Source of the DNA: Pleodorina starrii
Taxonomy: Eukaryota; Chlorophyta; Chlorophyceae; Chlamydomonadales; Volvocaceae
DNA: 64,000 nt
NCBI GenBank assembly: GCA_030267565.1
Contig: BRXU01000023.1
Coordinates: 1,711,001-1,775,000, forward strand
Direction: 5' to 3'
The notes beneath the pieces are model-generated. The model had not been told where the DNA came from, did no database searches, and saw nothing but the letters and a program-made list of their open reading frames with translations. Both the position numbers and the translations under genes were made by a program. Shown in pieces: positions 23,301-32,210 of this stretch; the first letter of the stretch is position 1; every line of letters begins with the position of its first letter.

Positions 23301-26300
23301 ACACTGGTGATGGCCAACCTGGCGTACTTCCAACTCAAGGTACGTACTTCCCCCCCCCCCGGGGGACGGCCTTCTTCTGTTACTTTACCGTTCACGGGCT
23401 CCGGCCTATACGTGGATAACCTCCCCGGGGGAGGGGGAGGGGCAGCGCCAGGAGGAAATGGGGTTAGGAATGGGGCGGGGCAGGCGGAGAAGCCTAAGTT
23501 GCGGAACAGGATGGCACTGGAAGAGCCGCCAGTGGGGGTGCCTGGCCTAGCCAGCACAGCATCATCAGCAGCAGGTGGTGGTCAGGGGCGAGAGAAGGAA
23601 GTTAGGTCTGTATGGCCAGGAGGGAGGGAGGGGGCAGGGGGGGGGCGGTCAATGTGTCGCCGCTGCAGCCAGCTGCCACTTTGCCGGGAGGGGGGGAGAC
23701 AGGCCTGTCCCGCTAGCCGCTACCCTGGTGTGTATGTGTGTGTATGTGTGGGTGGAGGGCGGGACCCGGGGGGCAGCCGCGCTGTATGTCTGCCCGCCTC
23801 TCGACCCGACCCACATCGCATAGGGACCCACAGCGCGAATGTGCGTTTGCTGCACCGCACCTCGCCTGACCCCACCCCCACCCCGCCTCGCCTCGCCTAA
23901 CATCACCCCGTCTCGGCTCGCCTCGTGCAGGCTTCCCCCGGGCGCTGGCTGCTGTCTCTGGCGCCAGGGAGGTGAGGCAGAGCAGACCGGGGGGAAGGGA
24001 GGGGTGGAGATGGAGGAAAGGGGGCCGGGTTGCCGCCTTCCGCCTCAGCGGGTTGTGGTGCTGGTGGTGGTTGTGGGCTTGGGGCCCGTCATGCGCTTGG
24101 AGAGAGAAGCCTTCCTGGGCTCTCTTCACCGGTTGGTGGCTGCTGGAGGGTTTAGTCATGGATCGCCACCCCATCGGCCCCCATCGCCACCCCGCACCCC
24201 CTTATATAAAGGGGCATATCACTCCCGGACCCCCCCCCCCCCCCGCACCCCCCACACCCCCGCCAGGTCCCGTGAGCTGTACCAGCTGCAGTCCAGCACC
24301 GGCACCCGCCTGGATGTGTTCGCGGACGAGGAGGAGGAGGAGGAGGCGGCGGGGGGTGCAGGGGCCGGTGGCAGCGGCAGTGGCAGCGCGGAGCAGGGCG
24401 GCGCGGGTGATGACGTCAGCACGCAGGTCCTCATCTCCAGCTTCCTGGGTAGGTGGGTGGGTGGGTGGGTGGGTAGCAGGTGTTGGGGCACCTGGGGATG
24501 GTCAGGCAAAGGCGCCCTCGCCGTCGCCACTGTCCCCACACCGTATCCCGACCCCGACCCGCACTTATTGCCCTCCTCCCCCGATTCCCCGCCCCGCGCT
24601 CCCCCGGGGCCTCCTCGGCCCACCCACGGACCCACCCACCCACCCACCCACCCACCCACCCACCCACCCACCCACCCGCGCTCATGACCTTCCCTCGACC
24701 GCCACCCCTCCTCGCCTCTCCCCACCCTCCCGTCGCCCCTCCTCTCCCCTCCCCGCTCCCCTCCTGTCCAGGCAAGCACATGATCCTCCGAGTGCGCAAG
24801 CGGCCCGGCATGGAGGCGGAGGACGTACTGCAGCAGGGGGAGGGGGGCGCGGGTGATGACGACACGTACGACTCGTGGGACCCAGACATGGTGCGTTGCG
24901 TGGCTGGGTGGGTGGTTGGGTGGGTGGGTCGTTCGGTGGGTCGTTCGGTGGGTTGGCTGTATGGTGCGTTGCGCCGGGCGGCTTTGGCAGCCCATGATTA
25001 TAGGGAGCAGCGCCGCCCCTGCCCCTGGTAACGTGAACAGTCGTGTCGTTGTCGTACCGCACGTGCTGTCGTTGTTGTACAGGAGGACGACGAGTACGCG
25101 GACGATGACGACAAGGCGCCACCGCCAGCCCCCAGCAGCGGCGGCGGGGGGCTGCTTGGCAAGGTCTCGTCCCTCCTCACGTGAGTACCTAACCGACCAA
25201 CCGACTAACTGATGGACCGTATAACCGACGGACCGGCTGATTGGCTGATTTTAGGGTACCTTGGTGCCGGGCGGTAGCTGTGCACCCGGTACGCGGTACC
25301 AACTCCGCATCGCCCCCTGCACAAGCATACACCCTAAAACCCTTTCCTCCCGCAGGGGCAGCTCCAGCGGCGGCGCCCAGGACTCCAAGCAGGGCAAGGG
25401 CGGCGCCACCCATCCCGCTGCCGCGGCCGCTGCCCGGCAGCTGCGCGGCGGTGACACCATCAACGTCTTCACGGTGGCTTCGGGCCACATGTACGAGCGA
25501 CTGCAGAAGATCATGATCCTGTCGGTGCTCCGGCACACCAAGTCCAGGTGGGGGCGGCGGGGGGATGGGGGGGGGGCTGTAGGCCTTGGGCTGGGCTGGG
25601 CTAGGGGGGTTTAAGTGGCGGGGCGAGCCGCTTCAAGAGGCCTTTCGACGGATGCTCACAACGACGGACGAACCAGCGCTAAACCCGACGTGCCACTCGG
25701 CCACCCACAACACCCTTCCCCCACCACCATCACCACACACACGCACCACCCCGCCCCGGCAGGGTCAAGTTCTGGATCATCAAGAACTACATGAGTCCGC
25801 AGCACAAGCAGGTGGGGGTGTGGAGAGGGGAGAGGGGAGAGGAGGCGCGGGGTGGACCGGGTGGGCGCGACCGCGATGGTGCTTTGGCGCCGAAGCAGCG
25901 CCGTCCGCAAGGGTATGGGGGGGGGAGAAGGGAGTCCGGGAGCTGCGCAACCGCAGCACCCCCCACCTCCACGCCTCCACACCACCCGCCACCCCTCTCT
26001 CTTTCTCTCATCCGCCTACACATCGATGATGCCAGTTTGGTACTCCGTCGGGATTTGCGTTCGCCTTGGCAATGGCATGTCAGCCTGTCAGCGTGCCGAG
26101 TCGGATACTGTCTTTTTTACTTTGCCCTGCACCCACCCGCTCTACGCCTTCAGTTCCACCGCTGCTGCCCCATCTTCATAAACCCCCGCACCCCCCTACA
26201 CCCACACACACCCCTACTCGATTCCATCCCCACACAATCCCCCTCCGCCCCCAATCCCCCCCCTCCTCCGCAGGTCATTCCCGCCATGGCCCAGCAGTTC

Positions 26301-29300
26301 GGCTTCGACTTCGAGTTCGTGACCTACAAGTGGCCCCAGTGGCTGCACAAACAGGTGTGTGTGTAGGTGTGTGTGTGTGTGTGGGGGGGGGGGGGGAAGG
26401 TCGCGCGGCGCCGTGGCTGCGAACGCACGCTTTCAGCCGCAGCCGCAGCAGCAGCAGCAGCAGCGGGCCTCCTGCAGGTCCCAGTTGCCTCACGCCTGCG
26501 GTGGGCTGTGGGGCGAGATGGGCGTGATGGGCTGTGGGGCGGGTGGAGACGGCGACAGATTGCATTGCCGCGGTTTCGTTGTTATTGTTGCGGTGGTGGA
26601 GTGGTTGATTAGTGGTAAGCAGCAGCCCTCCGCCGACATAGCCCTTCCCTCGCCTCCCTTTGGCCTCTTCCTCCCCTCACTCGTCGCTCCCCCCTGCCCT
26701 CTCCTCCCACCCGCCGCCTCCCCACCTGCCCACCTGCCGCCTCCCCGTCTCACCCCTCGGTTTCGTTCTTGCTTTACACCTTCAAACACCCGTCCTCCCC
26801 AGACCGACAAGCAGCGGCTGATCTGGGCCTACAAGATCCTGTTCCTGGATGTGCTGTTTCCGCTGGGCATTGACCGAATCATATTCGTGGACTCGGACCA
26901 GGTGGGGGGGTGGGGGGGTGGAGGGGGTGGGTTGGGGGTGCGGCCGGGTCGGTTGGGGTCGGGTCGTGTAGGGGTGGCGAGGGTGGGGATGGAAAGAAGA
27001 TACCGCAGCGAAGGGGCAGAGACGGGCGTTGGTGGATGGCAATGGCTGTGGGAGGTGCGGGTGAGGGTGATGGTGGTGGTGAGGGTGCAGTTCTCTCGCG
27101 CGAAGGTTGAGACCGCTCTCCTGATCCTCGTCGTCATCCGCCCGTTTAACAACCCCCCAACTTAACTCAACACCTCGTGTCCGGGCAGGTCGTACGATCG
27201 GATCTCGCTGAACTGTACCACAGGGACATCAAGGTAGGTACGACACACACACACACAGACACACACGGCATTCCCCCAACCATACCCGGCCAGACGTCAA
27301 CATGACGCGCATGACCCACGAGGAAGGACGTGGCTCAAACGCACACAGACACACAAGATGCAAAAGCCCCCGCCCCCGCCAGCGGCCAAAGCCCTTTCCC
27401 GGTCGCCTCCCAATGTCCTGATGTCGTCTCTCCCCGCCTGTCTACTCTCCCTTGTCCACTGTTCCCTCCAAGATCACCAACTTCCTTCGCACCTTGCCTT
27501 TTCTCCTTTACCCCCCCCCCCCTACACCCCCCCAGGGCGCCCCCTACGCCTACACGCCCTTCTGTGACAACAACAAGGAGATGGACGAGTACCGCTTCTG
27601 GAAGGGCGGGTTCTGGAGGGACCACCTGCAGGTGAGAATGAGCTGCGGGTGAGGGTGAGGTGCGGTGAGGTGCGGTGAGGTGAGACGCGGGCAGCTGCGC
27701 TCCGAAACCCCGTGAAGCGCCGTGAAGCCCCGTGACCCCTCTTGCTCTCACGCGATGGGGTGTAGGTTGGGGTGTGCGGTTGGGGTGGTGGTGATGGTGG
27801 TAGTCGTGGTGGTGTGTTGGAGGAGGGAGGGGGTGCGCTCCGAAACCCCAAGCTGTGAAACTGAAAACTAAACCCCGCCGGTACCTTCCGTACTACACAT
27901 GGCATGGGGGGCCTTCCTCCAAAGGTCTTCCTCCACTCGCTCCTGCCCCCTAGCTACCCTACCGGCGCCCAAACCCACACGCGGCGCACTCCCCCAGCCA
28001 ACAAGCCGCCTCTGACCCTCCTCCCCTCCTCCCCTCACATGTACGGCAACCTGCTGATCCCCCCCCAGGGCAAGCCGTACCACATCTCCGCTCTGTACCT
28101 GGTGGACCTGAAGCGCTTCCGACAGATCGCGGCAGGTGGGGCTGGTCTGGACCACTCGCAGAGTCAGGGCCCCGTTGTGCCTCTCCGCTCTCTCCCCTGC
28201 CCGCCTAGACCCACCCACCCGCCCTCTACCCTCGCCTGTCCTCCTCCCCCCTTCCCCGCCCACCCCTGCAAGCCACACCACATTTCACTTTCGTTACCAA
28301 TACCACCCACCCACTCGGGTCACTCGGCTCGCTCAATTCCGGCTCGCTCAATTACCGCTTTTGCTCCGCTCTCGCTTTCTGTACCCTCCCCTTCCCTCCC
28401 TTCCCTTCCCGTTCGGGTTCCTGCTCAATGTCGTCCACCATTCTCATCCCTCAGTTGTACACCAAACCCCTCTTTCTCCTTCCCCCCCCAGTCGATCTTC
28501 AGACTACAACGTCCGCAGGGCTTTTTGTTTCTTTCTTGCAAATTCACTCTTCAAAATCCCCCCCACACACACCACACACCCCTCTTCCCCTTCCCCCCAG
28601 GCGACCAGTTGCGTGTGGTGTACGACCAGCTGAGTAAGGACCCCAACAGTTTGGCCAATTTGGACCAGGACCTGCCCAACTACGCACAACACAGCATCCG
28701 CATCCACTCGCTGCCGCAGGTGGGTGGGGGGGGGGCGGGTTCGGGGGGGGGGTCGTGTGGGTGTGTGTGGGTGTGGCTGGCTGGGTGGAGGTGGGGGTGT
28801 GGCTGGGTGTGTGGAAAGCGGGAGGCAAGGGGGACAGGTGCGTTGTGTGTGGGACAGACCTTGGGACAGACCTGCTGGGACGGGGTGTGCGCGTGATGAT
28901 GAGCGGGCGGGCGGGTGGGTGGGTGGGTCAGGTTGCGGTGCGCCGTCCTGTGGGCAGATGCAGATGTGTGCCTTCCCGAGGTGGCCAGGGGGGTACCCCG
29001 GTGGATTGGGGGGCAGTGCACTGCTACGGTCTCTCAGCTGCTGCTGGGGCCGTAATTTATGTGGGGGGGGGGGGTAAGCCGATCAACGGTGCCATCATAC
29101 ACCCAGGCACAGGTACACACGAGCACAGGCACGGGTTTCCTTTCTTTCGCCGCATCGTTTGAAATTCTTGCACGCTCAAAGTTCCCTGGCCTCCCCTCCC
29201 CTCCCCGGACCGTTGTTGTCACCCGGCACCTCCCACCTCCCGCCCCGCCCCCGCCCCCAGGAGTGGCTGTGGTGTGAGAGCTGGTGCGGCAACGCCACCA

Positions 29301-30472
29301 AAGCCAAGGTAAGGGCATATTTGCTTCCCCCCGGATGTGCTTCACTGCATTTTCATCTCAGGTGTATGCCGAAGCTGCCCTGTGTGACGCGTACGTGTAG
29401 GTGTAGGTGTAGGTGTAGGTGGTGGGTGTGGCGGCGGCACCTGTATGAGTGCTGAGAGACTGATGGGGCAATGGGGTCTGGCGGCGGCTGTTGCGGCTTG
29501 CAGCTGAACCGCCCCCCGCCCATCCGCCACCTTTCTCTATCCCCTTTACCGCACCTCACCCTCGCTGTCCTCCGCCCCCCACCCTCTCCTCTCCTTCTCG
29601 GCCTTCCCCCTCCCATCTCCACCCCTCCACTCGTCCACCCCACCCTCCAGGCCAAGACCATCGACCTGTGCAACAACCCCAAGACCAAGGAGCCCAAGCT
29701 CACCGCCGCCCGCCGCATCATCGGACCTCTGTGGGAGGAGCTGGACCGGCAGCAGGAGGAGGTCACACGGATGGTGCAGGTGGGGAGGGGGTGGTGGTGC
29801 TGGGGGTGCGGCTGTGGGGGTGGGTGGCTGGGTGGCTCTGGGGATGGGTGCGTGGCGCTATGTGGGCGAAGTCGGCCCGGCCGCTTTGATCAAAGGGGCC
29901 GCACAGCGACGTTTGGCCTCTGGACGGAATGTGGCAGCGGCCCTTGGTTCGCATCGGCTCCAAGTGTCCGATTCCGATTCCCCCCGCCCCTGCCCCTGCC
30001 CCTGGCCCTGGCCCCAAATACCGAAGCACATGCGTGTGTGTGCCTGTTTTGTTCAGGAGCCCCCGGTCGTTCCCCCCCTTCTTATTCCGCCTGCGCTCCA
30101 CTCAGAACGAATGCGTCTTCTATCTTCTATCAGCTGCTACTTTGGGTTTCTGCTTTCATGAGGTTTCATGGGGCCTTCATTTGCAGCACCGCCCCCCTGA
30201 CCCCCGTTGTTTCCCCGCTCCTGCTGGACCCCACCGCGTCCCCCCGCCCTTTCCCGCCGCAGCGGATGTTGGAGGCGAGTGAGGGGGCGGAGCCGCCCGC
30301 CGGCTCTGCGCCGGCCGGGCAGCCACCTGCCGGGGTGGAGGCGGAGTGGGCGGTGGAGTGGGCGGCGGGTGGGTTGGCGCCGTCGTTGGAAGCGGATCCG
30401 GTGGATGCCTCGGAAGTTGATGTCTCGGAGGTGGCGGATGGGCCCTCGCCCAGCGACCGCAGCGAGCTCTGA
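8286..30472 (+). CDS. UGGT: UDP-glucose:glycoprotein glucosyltransferase (ER folding sensor), 43 exons
   Basis: UGGT sits in the ER lumen. It recognises misfolded N-glycoproteins and transfers glucose from UDP-glucose back onto their high-mannose glycan, returning them to calnexin/calreticulin. Forty-three exons join into 1,891 codons with no internal stop; all 42 introns are GT-AG and every phase agrees. Order: signal peptide (1-25), thioredoxin-like folding-sensor region (about 26-1184), beta-sandwich region (about 1185-1540), GT24 catalytic domain (about 1548-1822) and an acidic tail ending RSEL. Catalytic landmarks are FVDSDQ (1649-1654, the DxD metal site) and NLDQDLPN (1743-1750). It is longer than usual (about 1,500-1,650 residues), mainly through Gln-, Gly/Ala- and Ser/Gly-rich insertions. 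The ATG at 8286 was chosen as the first in-frame ATG before the signal peptide. Exon coordinates are in the block entries below. Confidence 0.95.
9201..9268. repeat. 13-bp tandem repeat in UGGT intron 2
   Basis: About five copies of GGTAGGGGCGACA with minor variation, inside the intron at 9007-9525. Confidence 0.9.
9810..9850. repeat. (TCCC)n microsatellite in UGGT intron 3
   Basis: A TCCC/CCCT run within the intron at 9613-10001, followed by further pyrimidine-rich sequence to about 9925. Confidence 0.9.
10485..10515 (+). repeat. Dispersed intron repeat B, copy 1 (intron 4)
   Basis: Contains ATAAAGGAGC followed by TATCACTCCCTGACCCC. A close copy lies at 24202-24233 in intron 29. Both are followed by C-rich tracts. 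Confidence 0.75.
12648..12829. repeat. (GGGA)n and (ATCC)n microsatellites in UGGT intron 9
   Basis: The intron at 12589-13008 holds a GGGA run (12648-12690) and an ATCC run (12807-12829). Confidence 0.9.
13715..13840. repeat. 11-bp minisatellite in UGGT intron 11
   Basis: About eleven near-perfect tandem copies of CATGCCCTGAC, with the last two units carrying a T-to-G/C-type change (CCGTG). It lies inside the intron at 13623-13988. The apparent ORFs across it on both strands are repeat artefacts. Confidence 0.95.
14349..14396. repeat. (TG)n microsatellite in UGGT intron 12
   Basis: An interrupted TG dinucleotide run a few bases before the acceptor of exon 13 (14415). It takes the place of the usual pyrimidine tract. 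Confidence 0.9.
14966..15022 (+). repeat. Dispersed intron repeat A, copy 1 (intron 13)
   Basis: A segment of about 57 bp beginning GACGGAATTC and containing GGGCTCCGGCCTATACG and TGGATAACC. It is preceded by TTCTTTTGCAG (ending 14961), which looks like a splice acceptor but is not used here. It ends 12 bp before the real acceptor of exon 14. Other copies: 21606-21664, 23365-23421 and, inverted, 19381-19413. Confidence 0.85.
15310..15366. repeat. Short GGGATGT-type tandem repeats in UGGT intron 14
   Basis: Variants of GGGATGTCCT and GGGATGTGAA are repeated in tandem within the intron at 15138-15763, the longest intron of the gene (626 bp). Confidence 0.85.
16318..16347 (+). repeat. Dispersed intron repeat D, copy 1 (intron 15)
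   Basis: CTTGCAAATTTACTCTTC followed by AAACCCCCCC lies immediately before the acceptor of exon 16 (16352). A second copy is at 28535-28563, also near the 3' end of an intron. Confidence 0.75.
16680..16714 (+). repeat. Dispersed intron repeat C, copy 1 (intron 16)
   Basis: CCGTCTCCGTCTCCGCTG followed by CGGTATTTTCATTTTACCC. Related copies occur at 17605-17655 (inverted), 20868-20895 and 26990-27028 (inverted), each in a different UGGT intron. Confidence 0.7.
17605..17655 (-). repeat. Dispersed intron repeat C, copy 2 (intron 18, inverted)
   Basis: GGGTAAAAAAGAAGATCCC followed by GCAGCGTAGGGACGGAGACAG. On the minus strand it matches the copy at 16680-16714 in both the CGCTGCGG core and the CCGTC flank. 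Confidence 0.7.
19269..19379. repeat. Purine tract in UGGT intron 21
   Basis: About 110 bp made almost only of A and G on the + strand ([16 protein letters not shown] units), directly after the donor of exon 21. It could form triplex or other non-B DNA. Confidence 0.9.
19381..19413 (-). repeat. Dispersed intron repeat A, inverted copy (intron 21)
   Basis: GGTTATCCACG, six differing bases, then TGGAGCCCGTGAA. This is the reverse complement of the repeat A core with about four differences. It is the only copy found in the opposite orientation. Confidence 0.7.
20868..20895 (+). repeat. Dispersed intron repeat C, copy 3 (intron 23)
   Basis: CCGCTGCGGTATCATTTTC followed by TACTCCC, matching repeat C in the + orientation. 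Confidence 0.65.
21338..21362. repeat. (AG)n microsatellite in UGGT intron 24
   Basis: An AG run following a T-rich stretch within the intron at 21215-21684. Confidence 0.9.
21606..21664 (+). repeat. Dispersed intron repeat A, copy 2 (intron 24)
   Basis: Shares the core GGGCTCCGGCCTATACG and TGGATAACC with copy 1. It too is preceded by TTCTTTTGCAG (ending 21601). It ends about 20 bp before the real acceptor of exon 25 (21684). The part upstream of the core is more diverged. Confidence 0.85.
21869..21918 (+). repeat. Interstitial telomere-like tract in UGGT intron 25
   Basis: A degenerate G-rich run with two exact TTTTAGGG units (21879-21886, 21911-21918), one TTTAGGG and one GTTAGGG. TTTTAGGG is the known telomere unit of Chlamydomonas. 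The tract sits between the end of exon 25 and a partial copy of that exon end. Confidence 0.75.
21915..21957 (+). pseudogene. Duplicated 3' end of UGGT exon 25 including its splice donor
   Basis: AGGGACATCGCGGAGATG, then CCGCTCAAGAGG and ACAGGTGGGA, repeats the last 39 bp or so of exon 25 plus the donor (21825-21867) with a few changes and a 1-nt insertion. It lies in intron 25 and is not needed for the reading frame. It is best read as a decayed local duplication. Confidence 0.8.
23365..23421 (+). repeat. Dispersed intron repeat A, copy 3 (intron 28)
   Basis: Starts GACGGCCTTCTTCTG and has the same GGGCTCCGGCCTATACG / TGGATAACC core. It lies soon after the donor of exon 28 rather than near the acceptor, and lacks the upstream TTCTTTTGCAG of copies 1 and 2. 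Confidence 0.85.
24202..24233 (+). repeat. Dispersed intron repeat B, copy 2 (intron 29)
   Basis: TTATATAAAGGGGCATATC followed by ACTCCCGGACCCC. It matches the copy at 10485-10515 with a few differences and is followed by a C-run leading to the exon 30 acceptor. Confidence 0.75.
24452..24677. repeat. (GGGT)n and (CCCA)n microsatellites in UGGT intron 30
   Basis: The intron at 24449-24771 contains GGGT repeats near its donor (24452-24474) and complementary CCCA repeats at 24630-24677. The two tracts could pair as a stem in the pre-mRNA. Confidence 0.9.
26990..27028 (-). repeat. Dispersed intron repeat C, copy 4 (intron 36, inverted)
   Basis: GGAAAGAAGATACCGCAGCG followed by AAGGGGCAGAGACGG. 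On the minus strand this is the closest match to the CGCTGCGGTATCTTC core. Confidence 0.7.
28535..28563 (+). repeat. Dispersed intron repeat D, copy 2 (intron 39)
   Basis: CTTGCAAATTCACTCTTC followed by AAAATCCCCCC. It differs from the copy at 16318-16347 by a couple of bases and lies about 37 bp before the exon 40 acceptor. Confidence 0.75.
29393..29420. repeat. (GTGTAG)n repeat in UGGT intron 41
   Basis: Four to five tandem GTGTAG hexamers in the intron at 29309-29650. Confidence 0.9.
30263..30472 (+). other. UGGT: UGGT exon 43: acidic C-terminal tail ending RSEL
   Basis: The last exon encodes 69 residues rich in Ala, Glu, Asp and Pro with no conserved fold, ending SDRSEL before TGA at 30470-30472. 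UGGTs end in a KDEL-like ER-retrieval tetrapeptide (HDEL in Arabidopsis, REEL in human). RSEL keeps the basic residue and the terminal Glu-Leu but has Ser in place of the usual acidic residue. Confidence 0.85.
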
Positions 30473-31735
30473 TGCGAGCTCCGGCTGAGGGGGAGAGGGA
30501 GAGGGGGGGGGCGCTGTGGAAGGGGAGGGAGGTGCATGAGTGGGTTCCATGCGCGAATTCGCTTGGGGCGAGTCAGGGTTGGGATACGGCAGGGAGACGA
30601 GCGAACGGCGCCTGGGGAGGTGTGGGTGATGGCGGCGGCGTGATGGGAGGGGGAGGGGGGAGGTAGCGGGTCGCCGTTGGGGGAAGGGAGCGGGGCGGGG
30701 GTTGGGGGGTTTCGGACTTGGCCGTCTGCCAGCCGGCCGGCTGATATGAAGGAGCTGGAGAGGGCTGTGGACTCACGGACGTGAGGGGCTTGAGGGGCTG
30801 CGGGCTACGGGTGGGCAATGAGCCGCTTTTGGGGGAGAGGGGGGTCCTTTGGCGGCGGTGTGGGCTCGGTGGATGGGCAGCGAGCGGGTGTGTGTGTGGG
30901 GGGATGGGCAGGGGAGGGGAGGGGAGGGGGGGAGTACTGCTGTGCCTTCAGTGATCGTCATCTCTTACCTTACTAATGGGGCAAATCGACATATGGCATT
31001 AGGGTAGGGCAGATCAACCCCTCCCCCCCCCCCAGCGTGACGGAGGAAAGACGTGTTCCCAACTCCCAAGGGCTGCTGCGGTGAGGCGACACGACGCGAC
31101 ACGAGGCACTTGGAGGGTGACAAATAGTGCACATGCCGCAGGGGCGGCTCCCGGGGGGGGGGTCGGCGGTCACTGCTGCTTCGAGGGGTTTCACTGTTTC
31201 GAGCGGGGATCGTTCCGAGCGGCCATGACAACTCGGTGTTGGCCCACCCGGTACTGCCTCCACCGGTCTGTATCCGGATTCATCCCGTGCGTTGTGGCGA
31301 GCCACCTGCTGCGGGGTGCTGCTGGTGCTGATCCTGATCCTGATCCTGCCTTGTGACGCAAGGGGGGAGGGGGAGAATCAGGTTCGGCTCGGCCTCCGAG
31401 GTAGCCAGCAGAGCAGACGCCCGCCCAGATAGTGTGTTCGTACCGCACTGCGTGCAAGGTCCGTGCGTGGATGGTGTGTGCCTGCCAGTGAGCGAGCGAG
31501 CGAGCGGCTGTTTGCTGCTGGCGTGTAGGGTGCGCCACAGCCGTGTCCCGGAAGGGGTCCACTGGACCGGTGGGTTGTGCATGCCGCACACACGCCAAGG
31601 CAAAGCGGGGTTGTGTGTTGGTGTGTGAACTGCGCTTGCCGGGCCTTTTGTGTCTGCTGCCTCTGCCTCTTCGACAGCCTGACAGTGTTTTGTGCTCCTG
31701 TCTCCCTGGACCTGTAATCATCTGGCTCTGCCAAG
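30473..31735 (+). other. UGGT: UGGT 3' untranslated region
   Basis: About 1.25 kb from the stop codon to the first TGTAA. It is GC-rich, with G-runs, a short C-run (31021-31034) and no convincing ORF. Long 3' UTRs are common in volvocine algae. Confidence 0.6.
31713..31717 (+). promoter_or_regulatory. TGTAA polyadenylation signal of UGGT
   Basis: TGTAA is the standard poly(A) signal of Chlamydomonas and Volvox. This is the first one I found after the UGGT stop codon. Cleavage would be expected roughly 10-20 nt downstream. Confidence 0.6.
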
Positions 31736-31838
31736 GCTAACGTGCTGGCCGACTGGGCTTTTTGAGAGAAAGCGAGACGGGAAGCCTTACCTTGACATCG
31801 TCGCCATCAACTTAGACTTCACCATTGAATCAAGGACC

Positions 31839-32210
31839 ATGTCTGGAGTTGGCAACGCCAATATTAACAAGACGCCGGAGCAGGAAGAGCAGCAGCCCCG
31901 GGGGCCCCCAAATCCCCCCCAAGCCCCCACGGGGCCCCCCCAAAGCCCCCCGGGGCACCGCCAATCCCCCCCAGGGCCCCCCAAGGCCCCCGGGGCACCA
32001 CCAAGCTTGCCCGGGCCCCCCCAAGCCCACCCAAGCCCCCCGGGGGCCCCCCAAATGCCCTCGGGGCCCCCCCAAGCACCGCCAAGCCCCCCCGTGGCCC
32101 ACCCATCCAAGCCCCCCCAGGCCCCCCGGGGCCCCCTTCAAGCCCCCCGGGTCCCCCCAAGCTCCCCCAAGCCCCCCCGGGGCCCCCTCAAGGGCCCCCG
32201 GGCCCCCTAA
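31839..32210 (+). CDS. Possible Pro-rich ORF next to the satellite (weak)
   Basis: An ATG at 31839 opens MSGVGNANINKTPEQEEQQ followed by about 95 residues of Pro/Gly/Ser/Gln repeats (GPPNPPQAP, SPPGPPKAP and similar) encoded by the C-rich minisatellite. The upstream sequence in the same frame (RKRDGKPYLDIVAINLDF) is protein-like and open, so the real exon may start earlier. Pro-rich repeats resemble algal hydroxyproline-rich wall proteins, but the sequence is also what a CCCCCCAAG repeat would give by chance. I cannot tell which. Confidence 0.2.
   Translation: MSGVGNANINKTPEQEEQQPRGPPNPPQAPTGPPQSPPGHRQSPPGPPKAPGAPPSLPGPPQAHPSPPGAPQMPSGPPQAPPSPPVAHPSKPPQAPRGPLQAPRVPPSSPKPPRGPLKGPRAP

Larger units (their letters stand above)
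21685..25180 (+). other. UGGT: UGGT exons 25-32: beta-sandwich region and acidic linker
   Basis: Exons: 21685-21863, 22442-22634, 22872-22949, 23241-23339, 23931-23971, 24267-24448, 24772-24890, 25083-25180 (residues 1185-1514). Conserved landmarks are [27 protein letters not shown] (joined across exons 25/26), [27 protein letters not shown] and [17 protein letters not shown]. The last three exons hold Glu/Asp-rich and Gly-rich stretches. Human UGGT1 has an acidic/flexible linker at the same place before the catalytic domain. Exon 29 is only 41 nt. Confidence 0.9.
25356..29779 (+). other. UGGT: UGGT exons 33-42: GT24 glucosyltransferase catalytic domain
   Basis: Exons: 25356-25547, 25763-25811, 26274-26354, 26803-26901, 27189-27233, 27536-27631, 28069-28135, 28601-28719, 29261-29308, 29651-29779 (residues 1514-1822). 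This is the most conserved part: [57 protein letters not shown] with the DxD residues at 1651 and 1653 (exon 36), [40 protein letters not shown] (exon 40), EWLWCESWC and TIDLCNNP. All catalytic signatures I know of are present, so the enzyme should be active. Confidence 0.95.

Noticed and set aside
9436..29345. Numerous minus-strand ORFs of 60-600 codons across the UGGT gene
   Set aside because: They overlap UGGT exons or simple-repeat introns antisense, consist of Pro/Ser/Gly/His-rich low complexity, and reflect the GC-rich composition with few stop codons.
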